A DNA stretch of 64,000 bases from Prauserella marina (GCF_002240355.1 NZ_CP016353.1:248001-312000); one strand, 5' to 3'. Positions 12,301 to 27,300 are shown, counted from the stretch's first letter. The notes: generated by a model not told the origin, from the letters alone. Translations and numbers: made by a program.

Positions 12301-15300
12301 TGCTGAAGGCCCGGCTCGGCGAGAACCCCAGTGTGCTGCGCGACGCTCCGCACGAGGAGACGTTGTGGCGAGGCCGTCGGCTCACCACCGTCGTCTACGA
12401 CAGCGCGCTCGAACCCGGTGAGCGGACGGCGAGGACACCAGGCACGCGCACTCTGGACCTCGACGCGGCAATGGAGTCGTTGCACGCCGAGGCCCCAGAA
12501 TCCACGGGTTGGACGGAATTGCGTGCCGCCGAGGGCGGTCACCCCGACCACGCGCGCCTTCGCGAGCAGTATGCGAGCAGGCCCGAGACAGAGCAGGCGC
12601 GGTCGCGCACCGCCGAGGCGTTCTTCGTCAACGAGGCGGGCGACCCCGCGAGCGTCGACAGCTTCCTGGGAAGGGTGTTCCCCAACACCGAGACCACGAG
12701 GCACGACGGCCAAGACGGCGCGCGCGGGAAAACCGACGAGCTTTCGGCGAGGTCACGTGGGGTGCTCTCCGACGCGCTTGTGTTGCGCGATCACCTCGTT
12801 CTCGGAGGCAGGGAGTCGGGTCCGCGCGACATGCCCTCGCCGCATCCCACGAGGTTCGTCGTGCGGGCCGAAGGGCTGAGAGGGACCGACCGGTTCGTCG
12901 AAGCGGGCGGAGCCAAGCTGACCGTCGCCGAACTGCGGTCGATGATCGAGGCGTTGCCGCAGTGGCAGGGCCGCGGCGTCATGCTCGACATCAGTCACGT
13001 CACGCCCGTGCAGGCGCAGCAGCTTGCCGACGGTCTTGGAGTGACCGTCGTGTTCACGAGCGAGGTGAGTGCTCAAGGTCAGGCGGGGGACCTGAACCGT
13101 GCCCCGAACGTGCCAGGACGTCTGAGCGTGCGCGGTGCGGGCACCTACTGGCTTGCCCGGCCTGGTGACGAGCAGGTCCGCGCCTTCAACGCGGTGGCGG
13201 AGAGCATGGCCGCCTACCCGATGCTCGCCGCCGACGCCGAAGGGACGGCACCCGACGACATCGCGGGTGCCGCGCTGCGCGCGGGGCACGAGCAGGCGAT
13301 GGACGTCCGGCCGAAGACATCGGTTCCGAAACCCACGGCCAATTCCAAACAGCAGATCTTCGATCTCGCGGCCAGTTCGATCGATCCGGACGCCGTCGCA
13401 CTGTCCAACGAGGACAAGTGGGCACTTTCGCAGCTCGCGCTCGCCGGCGCCGACGTCATGGCGAAGGCAGCGGGCCGTGATGTCACGCCGGAAATGGCGA
13501 AGGCGACGGTGCGCAAGCTGCTCCAATCGGTCTTCGTGCTCAGCGAGGGCGGAGTTGCCGCCGCGTACGCGGGAGCGGGTGCCGACGCCGCAACCGCCCG
13601 GCTCTCCAGTGCGTTGGCCAGCGATGCCCGCGCCGTTCTCGACTCGGTACCCGGTCTCGCTCCACGCCTCGGACTTCGCCTCGACCGCGTCGAAGCCGAC
13701 GGCACCCGTCGCCCCGCGACGCTTGCCGAACTCGCGCTGTCGGTTGTCCACGAGGCCGTTCACGCGATGCAGCCCTCGCCGACGGGGCTTACCGCCGAGC
13801 AGGTCGCCGCTCGGGAGATCGCCGCGGCCGACGCCGAGCGGCGGTGGCTGTGGCAGTTGCCTGCCAACGTCCTCGCGACGTTGCCCGCGCAGTTGGGCGA
13901 GGTCGCCGCGTGGGGAAGGGACACCGTCGCCGATGTCGTGCGGTACCGGCACGCCCCGGACAGTCCTTATGTCGCCGCGATGTCGGATCTGCCTGCCGAT
14001 GCGGCATCGGTGCAGTTCTCGCAGTCGGAGTCAGACAGTGCCGGGGTCAGGCCGACGAGGGCCCAGAACCTCGACGACATCATCGCTCTCGCGGATGTCT
14101 ACGTCGCGGATTCCGCGACAACTGAGGGTGCGGCGCTGCGTGAGTCCCGCGACGCCTTCACCGCCACGCTTCCCGTAATCAACACCGAAGCCGACATCTG
14201 GGAGCTGCGCCACAATTACGGCGGCTCAGGCAAGGCAGGCGGCGTCCGAGCCCAGTTGACCGCGCTGGCGGCGGAGCACCTCGGGGTCGCGCGGTCCGCT
14301 GTCCGGCTTGTGCCCGAGGGCTTCGTCAACCAGCTCGTGACCGTGAACGGCAAGACCGTTGCCACGTTGCGGTTCACGCCGGTCGACGACCTCGCGCAGA
14401 GGATCCTCGGATACGAGCGGGCCGACGCCGACCGGCAGGACTACCGGCTGATCGATCCGGCGACATTGCTCGCGGCGGGTATCGCGAACGGCCCGAATGA
14501 GCGGTTGGCTTTCACACTTGTCGCGACGGGCGATGGCCGCGCGTTCGAGGACCTGCTGCGGCCGGGTATGGGCAGGCCGAGGCAGCAGCATGTCCGGCAG
14601 ACGGGCGACTGGCTTGCCGCCGCGGGAGAGGCGCTGGCCGAACTGCACCTGAGGACAGCCGATCCGGATGCGTTCGCGGGCTCGGCCGGATCGCGGATGC
14701 TCGATCTGGCGGCCGAGCGGCTGCGGGCGACGTTCGACAGAGCGGTTCAGGATGGGAACGCCGCCCAGCTTCCCGGTGATCTCGTTGTCGGTCTCAACGG
14801 ACTGGCCAGGCTCGCCAACTCGTTGCCTGCGAGCGCGCTGCCCGCACCCGCGTTCGGCGACCCCCTGCACAAGTTGCGCTGGTTCCCCGGTGACGACACC
14901 AGCCCCGCGCGGATGCGACTCGACGCGCCTCAGTGGCAGGGCGGTACTCACCACACCCCGGCTCTCGATCTCTCGGACTCCCTGACGACCTTCGAGCAGC
15001 GGGCGACCCGCGCGGGGCTGTCCGATTCGGTCGTAACCGAACTGAGCAGCCGGTTCGAGACCGCGTACGCCGATACGATCCGTAACGCGGCGGGCGCCTC
15101 GACGCAGGCCATGCTCTCGGTCGTCACAGCGGTAGCCGATTCCTACGCCGCCTTGACGCGGGGCGAACCGAACGAGTTCGCCCAGCGGGTTCAGGACTTG
15201 CGGGAACTGCTGAACGACCAGATCGACCTCGCGGCAGGTCAGGAGGTCGAGGCGGATGAACTGCGAAACCTCGGACTACGGTCGCTTTCTGACGAGCTGG

Positions 15301-18300
15301 CCGTCGCCCGCGTGCAAGGTGCCTCGGCGGCGGAACTCATCCAGCGATTCGTCTCCGCGATGCCCGAGTTCAGGGATGCCTTCGCGGACGCGGCCGTGGT
15401 GGCGGAGGGGAACCAGCCTGGCGCGTCCATCGAGCGGTTGCTCTCCGACTACCTCGCCGTTGCCGATGACGGCCCCGGCAGGGTCGTCCCCGTCGACACG
15501 GTCGTCAAGGCGTTGCTGCTGCGGCACGCCCTGGCGAACGGGCAGCCGTGGATCTCCCGGGACGGCTATTGGATCCTGGGTCGATTCCACGAATACACCG
15601 CCCTTTTCGGCTCTACGGAACAAGCCACGATGGCGCGGGTGTTCGCGGAGCGCGACGTCGTCGGTGACTTCTTGCGCGGGGACACCACACTCGGCGACGC
15701 TTTCCGGTTGATCACCGATGCCGCTCGGCCCCCTGAGCCCTTCCTCTCACGCCAGCCGGAGATGCTCACTTCCGAGCAGGCGGACGTGGCGCGGCGACTG
15801 GTCACCGAGTTCAACGAGCTGGCCGCCGCGGGTGACCTTCCGAACACGACGGAGCAGGATGTCCGTCTGCGACAGCTCGCCGACCTCTTCGGCACGACCG
15901 AGCGCACGCGGGCCGAGTACCTCGACCTGCACTCGGACGCCGGCTACGGGCGGGCGATGGCCGACGCGGAGCGGCGCGAAGGTGCGTGGCAACAACATGC
16001 GCGGGTTCTCGACGGGATCAGGAATCAGGCCGTCGACTCCGCCGGCGCGGAACGGCGACTGCCAAGCTCCGGCCTGAGCATTGCCGAGCAGGCGCTGGTC
16101 AGAGACTGGCAGAACCCCTCGGTCAGCGCCACGCTGGAGACGGTCGACGGGATGCGAAACCTGCTGGAGCAACAGCAGGGGACCTCCAGCTGGACGACGG
16201 TCTACGTGCGGGTGCCCGGCGAGAACCTGATCCCGGCTGGTACTGGCACGTTGTCGATCTCGTCGCTGCTCACCGGTTCACTTGATGCGCAAGGAACCGA
16301 GCAAGGCAGCACCGTTCTGACCGTTCGTGTGCCTCCGGGGACGCCGGTCCTCCAGCTGCGGGAACTGTCGGAATCCGGCCCGCGCCATGTGGTTCTGCCC
16401 TCGGAAGGCCAGTATCGGATCGTCGGGACGAGCGACGGTGCCGCCGAGGCCCTGCTCGTGTCCACCGGTCTGCCCGCGCGACCGGCCGACGCGATCGCCG
16501 AGCACGAACTGGCGAAGCTCGCCTGGTGGGAGGCACACGAGGCGTGGTTGCGGACGACGATCTTGGGTACGTCGTCCGCCGAAGCTACCGCACTTCGCGA
16601 CCAGTTGAGGGCAGCCGAACGCGAGGCGTGGCGGACGGAGCGCTCCACGGCCGGAAGAGCCGCGCTCGCGGAGGTGTTCGACCGGTTCAGAGACAGCGGC
16701 CACGAGGTGCTGACCGGTAAACCCGAGGACGATCTGGCACCCGGCAGGCTCGTCACCGGGTATCACAGGGATTCGGGAACGCTGGTGTTCGTCGAGATCA
16801 CCAGTGATGGCGCGCGGCCGGGGCGTCCGTTCAGCATGGAGTCGCTCGACCATCAGATCCGTTCCGACCCCGCGCTGCACGAGGCGCTGCGCGATCTTCA
16901 GGTGAACAGGGCCGAGTACTACAGCGCTCCGGCGGACGGCCGGCCGATTCAAAGGCACGAACTGGTCTTCGACCAGTTGCCCGGTTTGAAGCTGGCGCTG
17001 AACGGCTCCCCGGAAAGTGCCGCGTTGCGGACCTGGATCGAGCTGTACTCCAACGCGAGCGAATCGCCGGGGTACGCGGAGCTCAGGAAAGCCTTCCGCA
17101 CGGCGAGGGTCAGGTCGCTCGGACCGGCCTCCCAGCGGGCACGCGACGAACTGGCCGACTACTTCAGCGTCGATCGGAGCGAGGACCTCGATCGCGAGTT
17201 CGGGCGGTTCTACCCACAGGTCGAGATCGTCGCTCACGGAGCGCCCGCACCGGCAGGCGCCGACGCGCTTCCGGAACGCTTGCGCGCCGTGCTGGAGGAC
17301 GCGTCGCTGAGCCCGATGCACCTCGGTCTTTCCCGCCCAGGCGAGAAACCGGCCGCGCTACCGTTCCCCAGTCCGAGCCGGTTCGTCATCAACGGTCCGG
17401 GACTGCGTGCGCCCAACCAGTTCATCGACTCCAGCACGGGCGAACTTTCGGTGAGAGATCTGGCCGAGATCGTCAAGGCACTGCCGCAGTGGAAGGGCAG
17501 GGGCCTGCTCCTCGACGTGGACTGGGTGAACGCGGCGCAGGCACAGCGCCTCGCCGATGAACTCGGCGTCACGGTCGTCTTCCGGGATGTCGCCAAGCAG
17601 CCGGGCGACGGCGTGCTCGCGAGCACGCCTGGCCACAGCCGCCTGGTTTCCCGGTTCATTCCGCGTGTGCTTCAGCGGTTCTTCGACACCAGGCCGTGGC
17701 ACCTCGCACAGCCGGATGAGTCTCGGGCACAGCCGTTCGACGCGAGGCGCGAGGCGGTGACCGTCCTCAAGCAGTTGAACACCGACCGTAGGACGGGACT
17801 GCTTCCCGACGATCTCGTCGGATCGGGTCTGCGCGCGGGGCTGGATTCCGCGACCGGTAGCGCGCTCGATTCGGCGTGGACGGCACGCAACGATCAGGGC
17901 CCGCTCTCCGAAACGTTGACCGAGGCCGCCACGACGCCCGTCAACGACCTGAGTAAAGCGACAGTCGCCGATGTCACCGCTCTCGCGCTCACCGGCGCGG
18001 ACGGCGTCGCGAGGCATCTGGACGGTATTTCGAGGGCCAGGGTCGAGCAGACCATCCGCAACCTCGGCAACTCGATGTTCGAGCTGACCGAGGCCGGAGT
18101 ACGAGATGCTTTCGGAAGGCGTGCCGACACCGCCTCGGCAAGGCTGGCATCGTCCATTGCGGACACCGGGCTGAGGGCGGTGCTGGACACCGCGTCGAAC
18201 AGGGTGGGCGTCCGGCTCGGCCGCTACGACAGCGATGGCAACCTCGTGCGGCAGGTGACCTCGGCGGAACTGGCGGGTGCACTGCTGCACGAAGCCGTCC

Positions 18301-21300
18301 ACGTCCTGCAAGGCAGCCCCGCTGGCGCGTCGAATCACACGATCATCCAGCGCGAGGTCGCCGCCCACAACGCCGAACGGATCTTCCTGCGAGGGCTTCC
18401 GGACGCTGCGCTCACCGAAGAGCAGGCGGCAGCCGCGCAATGGTCGGCGGCATTGACCGACGCCGTCGTCACGCTTGAGGTGCACCCGCCGGACAGCCCC
18501 TACGTGCAGGCATTCCGGCACGGCGGCGACAACGTTCCCCAGCAGGCGAGGGGTAGGGGGCGCGGCGGTCATGCCGTCACTGGCGACGCGCGGTTGCACG
18601 GCCTGATCAAGCGTTCGGCGAAGGGCTGGCTCGCCGACTACGGGTTGTCCGCCGCGCCGGTGACGGGGAAGCAGCCCGGAACCATCGAGATCACGGTCAA
18701 GGGTGAGGGCCAACGGACCTTCAAGGTGATCGTGCGGGACAGCGCCGCACCGTGGCCGTACTACGAGCACCTCCGCAACGGAACGGTGAACCGCCACGAC
18801 CGGACCTTCGGCAGAAGGGGCAATTCCTACGAGGTGACCCTGCCGATCGCCGACCTCTCGGATTCCGCTGCCGCGATCATTGCCGACCAACTCAGGCTGA
18901 TCGTGGAAGCCCGTGTCGAAATGGGAAGGACGCTCAAGCCGCCACCGAGCAGCACGCACATCGGCCCCGCCGACCGGACCGCTGCCGACGCCGCCGCCGA
19001 GACACTGCGCAAACAGTTCGGTTCCAGCGTCCGTCAGGTCGTGGCTGCCGAGAGCGCGAATCCGAATGTCGTGCGGATGGTGTTCACCGACGCCGAAGGC
19101 AGGGAAGCCCGGGTAACGCTCACCGAGCGGAACGGCATCACGAGGCCGAGACTCAAGCTCTCCAGGCTGAACCATGCCGTCCATCGGCTGGAACTGCCCG
19201 AGGGGATGCCGCGCGACCAGCAGTACCAGGCCATGGTCAACGAGCTGCCCGCGGTGCTCGGCTATCGCTGGCTGGTTCACGGCGCCGACAACAAGCCACC
19301 GACCGGCTTCGAGCGTGCGATGGCGGAGACTCTCTCCGACCCCGACGTCGTGCAACGGCTGCTCGATCACACCGACGACATCGACTTCCAGCAGTTGTAC
19401 CGGCGGTTCGGAAGTGAACTCCCGAGGGCAGTCGAGCTGACGCTCGTCGGTGGTGACACTCAGCTTGATCAGCAGTTCCGGCAGCACTACTCGCCATCGT
19501 GGGCGGGCGCCGACATGGCCAGGCTGCGTCAGCAGCTCGAAGCCTCGCTTGAGAACGCCACGGCGGCCCTGCACACGCCTTCCGACGTGTCGGACGCGGC
19601 GCGCTGGTTCGGTTTCGATTCGACCGACGCGGGGGTCGCGAGGTTCAGGACTCTGCTCGCCGACGAGGGTCTTCCCATTACCCTCTCAGCCGACCAGCTC
19701 ATGACGCTGCGGCACGTCGCGGCCGACCTCGTCTCCATGCACGGTCTTGTCGAGGGCGAGGCTCGCAGGCGGTTCGTCGTCGAGCAGCACCCCGGCTGGC
19801 TCCGAGACGCGGTGAGAGTGCGGCCGGACGGTCTCGAACCACTCGGTCTCGTCGCGAACTCGGAGACGGATTCCAACAGGGCGGCACAAGAGGCGATCGG
19901 ACGGCTCGACGATCCGGAACAGCTCGTGCTGCGCAGGGTCACCGCCCTCGTGCTCGAACGCTTCGGGCCTCCCGTCGTCACCGAGAACATGCGCGCGCAG
20001 GTTGAGTCCACCATCTATCTGCACGGCCTCGACGTGGGAACGTGGCTGGCCGCACAATTGCCTGGAGCCACGCCGAACCTTGCCGTTTCGGACCTGAACG
20101 TCGCGGCGGAGCTCGGCGCCGAGTCACTGGTGAGCCAACTCCCCACGGCCCCGAGTACCTTGCCGTCGCTGGTCCAACCGAAGGCCGTCAGCGAGTGGCT
20201 GGCGCAGATCCCGGAGCGTGCGCCGGATCCCGACCAGCTCACTCTCGATGCCCGGTTCGCGCAGTACAGCCAGGCTGTTCGGGCCGTCGATCAGCGGGTC
20301 ACCTGGGTGAAGTGGTACGCGGAGCGGTTGGCCGCGTTGGCGGGCGGATCGACGAAGCCGGACAACGCGCTCATCGTCAGTGAGATCGAACGGTCGCTCA
20401 AACTCCCGCGCGACGTCATCCTCAGTCTCATCTACGAAGAGCAGCAGATCATCGATCCGCCCCCCTCGAAGGCGACCGAAATGGTGCGGGCGAACGCCGA
20501 GGAACTGGTCATTCTCTTCGCCGAGTACTACGGCGAGCTTGAAGCCGGCGTGAACGAGGCGTACGAGAATCTGACCGAGGCCATCATGGACACCGAGGGC
20601 GGCGGCAGGAAACGCGCCGCCGAGTTGGTCGTCGAGATGATGGAAAAGGCCACCACCGCCGATCTGGCGCTCGACAAGGACGACCCCAAGAACGATTACG
20701 AGGTACGGCCGGACAAGCTTCCCGAGGTCCCCGCACCGAGAAAACGGGGTCTCACCGAACTGCTCGGTGCTCGCCGTCGGCTTTTCAACGCGGTTCAGGA
20801 AGCCGAGCCGGCAAGGAGGGAAGCCGACAACAACTACATGTCCAAGGTGGCGGCGGTCCGGCACGCGAGGGCCGAATTGGCGCAAACCCAGACGGCGCTG
20901 GCTCCGCTGCTGACCCACCTTGTCGGCGGCTCGATGAGCAAGGCCGCGGGGACTGTGGCGCTCAACTTGGGTGCACCTGTCCGGTTCGTGACCATGCGCG
21001 GCGTCGACGTCGGTGGCGACTCGGCCTTTCCGCAACAGGCTTTGCGGCTCGCGAGGGAAACGACGGGGCTGAAGCTGGAAGGCGACTCGCACAGTGTGCT
21101 CAGCGAGGTCGCTCAGCACATCCACAAACTCAAGGACACGCTCAACGATGCGGTCCACGAGATGCCGGACGCCCGGAAGTCGCGTAATGAAGCGCATGCC
21201 GACTACATCAAGGCACTCAAAGACGCGATGCTGCAAGCCAGTGACTCCGGCGTCACCCTGAACGAGATCTCCCGCCGGACCCGCCTCAACCACATCGAGG

Positions 21301-24300
21301 TCAGTACCGCTACCCGCCGCGTCGTGACACCAGGCCGTAATGAGACCTATCCGGACTGGGAAGTCGGGATCATCGACAGGGTCGTCGTTCCTGTCGCGCA
21401 GCGGATCGAGCGACTGTGGCAGCCGGCTTGGGATCGTCTCTTCCACCAGAAACAGAAGAGCCTGATGCCGTCTCCGGACAGCCCCGCGCTGGTCAACGAC
21501 GGCGAGCTCATCCAGAAGATGGATCCGACGGCCGAGGGAACCGCTGACGAGCTCAAGGCACTCGGTGTCTACGGGCCGACCGCGGAGAAGCTTGGTACGC
21601 CAACGCACGAGTACGTCGGCAGCGACGTGCACGACCACTTCGGTGACTACCCCGCTGGTCTGCTTTCCCCGGAGAACATGGCCGGGTACCTCCAGACCCA
21701 GGGCCACGACGGCAGGTTGCTCGTCTCGGCGATCCGGGAGCGCGGTTTCGGGCTTTCGACGGGTAGTGGTGGTTTCTACTACGGTCTCGCCAACGTCGTC
21801 TACCTTGGTATCACCGAGGATTTGACGGTACTCGAACTTCAGGGCAAGTACGTCGACGTCGAAATGATCCGGATGTACCGGAAGCTGCCGCCGGAGCTGC
21901 GCTGGCGGACGATGATCGGCCCGGTTTCGACCCGCTGGGACATCGCGGGTGCCTTCGGGTACGACCTCGCGCAGCTCATGGTCTACGGCCAGACGGTGAA
22001 GGCCGAGCAGACCGGGCTGAAGGAAATGGTGGCCACGATGCTCGGCCACGAGGAGAACACCGCCTTCAACCCCGAGTGGGTCAAGACGGTCGAGAAACTC
22101 CTCGCCGCCGCTGTGCGGATCAAGAACGATCTGCAGGCTGGTGATCTGCTCGAATCGGATATCGCGGCTGTGCCTGGCGATCTGCGGTCGGTGTTCTTCA
22201 CCGAGGACGGGGCGATCCGCGACGGTCAGCAACTGACCGGCACGCAGGCGCTCGACGTCATGGACGCCCTCGTGGCGAACCGCCGCTCGCTGCACACCCT
22301 GTTGCTCGCCGCGGGGCACACGACGCTCGCCGACAGCATGCCCGACCTCAGCAAGGGCGTACCCGACCAGTTCAACCCGCATTTCCTTGAGAAGATGCTG
22401 GCCGACAAGGTCACCGGACAGGCATCGGTCATGCACCAGGACGCGGGTGCCGCCCGGATTCTGGACAACGGCCTCTACACGGCGGGCAAGCCTGATGAGC
22501 GTGGACTCGTGCCCATTCTCGCGCTACTGGAAAAGCACCCGGAGTTCCGGAACAACAAGCTGATCTGGGCACACCTCGGACTCGGCAACTGGACGTCCAT
22601 TTCGGTCGAACACGTCGAATGGCTGCGCAGGGCGCTGAACCTCGCACCGGGCTTGACTTTCGACATTTCGTGGAACCCGGTCGCCCAGACTCTGTTCGCC
22701 AATCCTGATGCCAAGGCCGCCTTCAAGGCTCTGGTCAAGGACTTTCCGGACCGGTTCCTTTATGGATCCGACGCGATCCGGCCCCAGCCTGGGGTGCACG
22801 GGCTGCGGCACTGGTCCGAAATGGAGCAATTCCTCGATGAGGTCAGAAAGGAGCCTGACGGCGAAAAGATCTACTGGATGATCGTCAGGGGCAACTTCGA
22901 CCGAATCAAGGATGCCGCCGACCACGACGGTTCACAGCGGTTCGTCGACGAGTACTTCTCGCAGCACTGGGACGACGTCTTCAAGGAGTTCCCCGAGGAG
23001 ATCCAGAACGAGATTCACGACAGGGCACGCAGACTGATCGAAAAGGGTTACGTACCTAACCCCAACAACGCGGTCGGCCCGGAGGCGTGGCGGCTCACGA
23101 CGATGGACAACCCGGGGGGCGACACCGGCGAGCTTCGCCAATCCTGGCGGGACAACAAGCAGCTCAAGTCGCTGATCGTCGCCCACAACCTGATGACGAC
23201 TGCGGAGAAGACCCTGCTACGTCGTATTGGGGCCGGGCCGAAACGCATGGGCAGTGCGTTCGCGGTGACCGCGAAGGACGGTTGGAACCGGATCGGTCAC
23301 CGTGTCGACACGAAATGGAGTTCCTGGAAGGACAGGAAAGGTCTCAAACTTCCTGCCACCGCGGAAGAATTGGGTATCGGCAGTCCTGATGGCGTCGTCG
23401 CTGCCGCTTTCGCCCGAACGGCGACGGAAAGCTTGCCGACCGAGTCCGAACGCACGGAAGCCACCGACAAGGTCTACGAGGACGTCAACGACGTCGAGCA
23501 ACGGTGGCGCAAAGCTCGCCAGAGCTTGGACGAACTGGCAAAGCACCGCAAGCCGCGTCGCTGGTTCGCATGGGCTATCGCCGGTTCGGCCACCGTCGCG
23601 ATCGGCGCCGTCGGCATGCATCTCGGCGCGACGGCGGTGGTGGGTTTCACCGCGGCGGCGGCCATCAACGCGGTCGGTTTCGGTCTGCGCGGTCTGCTCA
23701 GCACACTGCGGGTTCTGCACACGCAGAAGATCAGGGTGTACAGCGAACTACTCGTCGAGCGCGCCGGGTTCAATCCGGAAGCCTCGCGGGCGCTCGCGAG
23801 GATCATCGTCCTGAACTACCGGTTCGACGTCAGCCCAGGAGGCAAGGCGTTCAGGGAACGGTTCCAAGAGCTCGTCGAGAACGCCGATGCCGAGTTCGTC
23901 AGGGCCACCAACGAATTCTTCGTCACCCAGCAGGCCATCCGGTCGCTACCGCTGGGCCCCGGCGAGACGCGTTACGACAGGGCGCTGCACCAATCGACGG
24001 CGTTCTCCCGGTGGAAGGACTTCCTCAACCGCAACATGCTGGGCGCCGGCGTCGACGGCCTCAACTCGGCCAACCCGCAAGCGGGCTTCCGAGGAAAGGC
24101 TTTCCACGCACTGCTCAACTCCAGTTGGCTGCTGAACGCGTTCGGGCACTCGGTTCAATTGGCTTCCAGCTCGGGAGTGGAAGCGGCGATCGCGGGCGGC
24201 TACCTCGCCGTCGACGGATTGTTCCTCTTCGGATCGACGCTCGCCAACATGATCGGCGGCTGGCTCGGGTACGACAACAGCCTGCGGATGCGGTTCCGCT

Positions 24301-27300
24301 TCATGACCAACGCGATCGCGTTCCCTTTCGTGACGGCGATCAACGCCGGGCTCACGCTGTCGCTATGGGCCGAGGGCTTCGGCGCCAACATGGTGACCGC
24401 CGTCGCCGCGACCACGATGACGGCGGCCACCGCGTACCTGTCCAAGATCGGTATCGAGATCGAGCTGAAGCAAGGAAGGGACGCCGCGTGGAAGGGGCCG
24501 GCCGCCGGATTCACCGTCGGTCTTTCAATGCTGGCCTTCGGCATCGCCGGATTGAGCCAGGCACCGCTCGCGCTCGCGGTGAGTCTCGGGCTCTCCCTCG
24601 CCAGCCCGATCTACCTCGCACGCAGGGCCTGGCTGAAGAACCACGGCGGCGGCAAAGCGGCACCTTACGAGTATCGCGCGATGAAGACCTACTCGCCGGG
24701 CAGCGCCCCGTTCGTCCGCGAGTTCAACCCCACCCGTGCGGCCGAGTCGCGGGCGAATCTGCTCAACCAACTCGACGAGTATGGCGACGCGTGGCGGAAG
24801 ATCATGGCCATGCGTGCCCAGCGCACCGGCACTCCCATCGATCTGTCCACAGTGCACGTATTGGACACGAAGTCCCGGAAGCAGATCGCGGACTTCGCGA
24901 ACCAGCACGTAGAAGTCATCGCCCAGAGGATGAATCTCGACGAGGACATGGTGCGCGAGCGGATCGATCTGCTCGTCACCTCCGCCTTCGAGCTGAGTGA
25001 GCAAGGCTTCATCGAAGCTTTCCCCTATCGCGACGACCCCAACATCGGTGAGAACACCGCGGCACGCAGGCGAATGCGCCCATATCTCAAGGCATCCAGC
25101 ATCTTCGACTGGGAGACGCAGCGGGTCGGTCTGAAGATGGACCAGCCGGTCGCGCTCGTCGCCACCGGCCTGATGAAGGAAGTCATCACCTCGTTGCGCA
25201 ACGAGTCCCCATTGGACGCCGCTCGTCGGTTCATGGATTTGCCGCGTACCGAAAGGGATCAGCGGTTCCGCGAGATGATGCTGGACAGGGAGGTCCAGGA
25301 TCACCTGCACCTGCTTGGCTGGCTCAAGGCTTTCCCTGACCCGCCACGAGAGCTGGCCGACGTCGTCCAGTGGGAAGAGGACATGCTGACGAGGGTCATC
25401 GCCTGGCGTTACCCGACGGGGCCGGAATCGCCGCATGCCAACAACTGGGTGGCCGCGCTGATCAGGGGCGAGAATCCGGTCGAGCCGAGTCGCGGGCCGA
25501 GGGAAGAGGACGATCCGCTCAATGAGGGCGAGCAGCCGCTGGTCCCGCAAGCGCCGAGCGAGTCGGCGAGCCAGGAATCGGCGCGGGTCAACGCCGATGG
25601 TGCCTGGGCACCGAAACCCACGTGGGAACAGGGTGAGGGCGCCTCCGCCGTGGCGCAGGGCTTCCTCTCCGAATGGTTGGCGCAGAACGGTGGCAGGGAA
25701 GTCTCCGACGGGTTGTGGGAGATCGCGGAGGGTCGCGGCCTGGCGAGGATCACCGTCGAGGTGGGCTCGGCCCTTTCAGGCGAGGCGGATCCTGTCCCGC
25801 ATCTGCTCATCGACCAGACCGCCGAAGGCGTCGCGGCGAAGGTGGTGTTGCCCGCGTTGCCCCCGGAGGGTCCACAACGGGACGTGCTGGCCGGGTCGAC
25901 CCTGCGCGACCTCGTTCTTGGCAAGTTGCCTCCGCACCTGCCCCAGGAAGCGACACCCGACCAGCAGAGCTTCCTTTCGGCAACGGAGAACCAGAATCTG
26001 TCCGGGGCAAGGATGATCGTCGAATCCTTGCCGGCGGTGATCGCGGACCGGACCTTCGCGGGCTCGACGGTCACCGCCGAGGTGACACCCGTCGGGAACA
26101 CCGCTTCCGGGACGGAAGCGGTGCGGTTGCGGATGTTCATCGGCGACGCGCGCGTGGACCACGTCGTGAGCTGGACAGACGACGGAGCGCGGGTGTTCAA
26201 GTCGCACCTCGCGGGCGCCGCCACTCCACAGGCCATCAGCGCGGCGGAGGAGTTGAACGACTACCTCAACGCGACTTACCGCGAGCTGAACATCGCGTTC
26301 GTCGAGGATGCCGGTCTCGTTCCGGTGAACACGAGCGAGTCCGAAACGGCCATGCGCCAGATCATGACGTTGGCTTCGCTGGCGGACGCGGCCGAAGCCA
26401 GGGTCTATGCCTACGCCACCCCCAACACGGAAGCCGAAGTACCCGATGGTGGCGGCGCGCTGACGGTGACGTTCGACATCGGCAAGAACCAGAAGGTCGT
26501 GCACGACTACTTCTGGGACGCCGATGGCAGCCGCTGGGTCGAGAAGCGGGAAACCGCCAACGCCGAAAGGCCGGCTGTCGTCGAGTTGACCAGTCTCGTC
26601 GACGCGCTGTACGAGGAAGCGGAGATCCGCGTCGTCGAGAACTCCTTGACCGTCATCGCCGGTACGGCCGAGAACCTGAAGGACGCGGCCGCGCGCAACA
26701 CCCGTTACCGCACGATCGCGCTCACCGGCGTTGGCAAGGACGAGTTCACCGGCGGGTACACCTCGCTCGCGGAGGCCGCGACCGCGGCGCGGGATGTGTT
26801 GCACGAGGGTGGAAGGCTCACCGTGCGCGGTCCTTCCAGCGAGCAGGAAGCGATTGAAGCCGCGACGGAACTACGTCGGCAGTTCGCCGACGTCGAGCGT
26901 CCTGACGACGGTTTGCAGCTGCGCGCCAGTGGTCCGCTCGACCGGGTTGCCGAGGAGGAGGGCCCCACGGACAACCTGACACCGAGGTTGGTCGTCAATG
27001 GTGGACGCGCGGAAGGGATGGCTCCGGTACGCGATGGCGACGTCGTCGTGAATCCGGATCCGGCCGCGCTGGCCGATGAACGGCTCGACATCAGGGATCA
27101 GCAGGTCGGTGGCAGGGAGCACTTCGCGGCCGTCAGGTTCCACGCGCCGGACCACACGCAGGTCACGGATTCGGGCAGCGCGGCGATCGCCAACGCCATG
27201 GAGACCTTGCGGCCGGGCGGACAGCTGGTACTGGAGACGGCGCCTTCCGCGCTGGAGCATCTTCCCGCGCTCGTGGAGGCTTTCGCCCGGTCCGGGGCCG

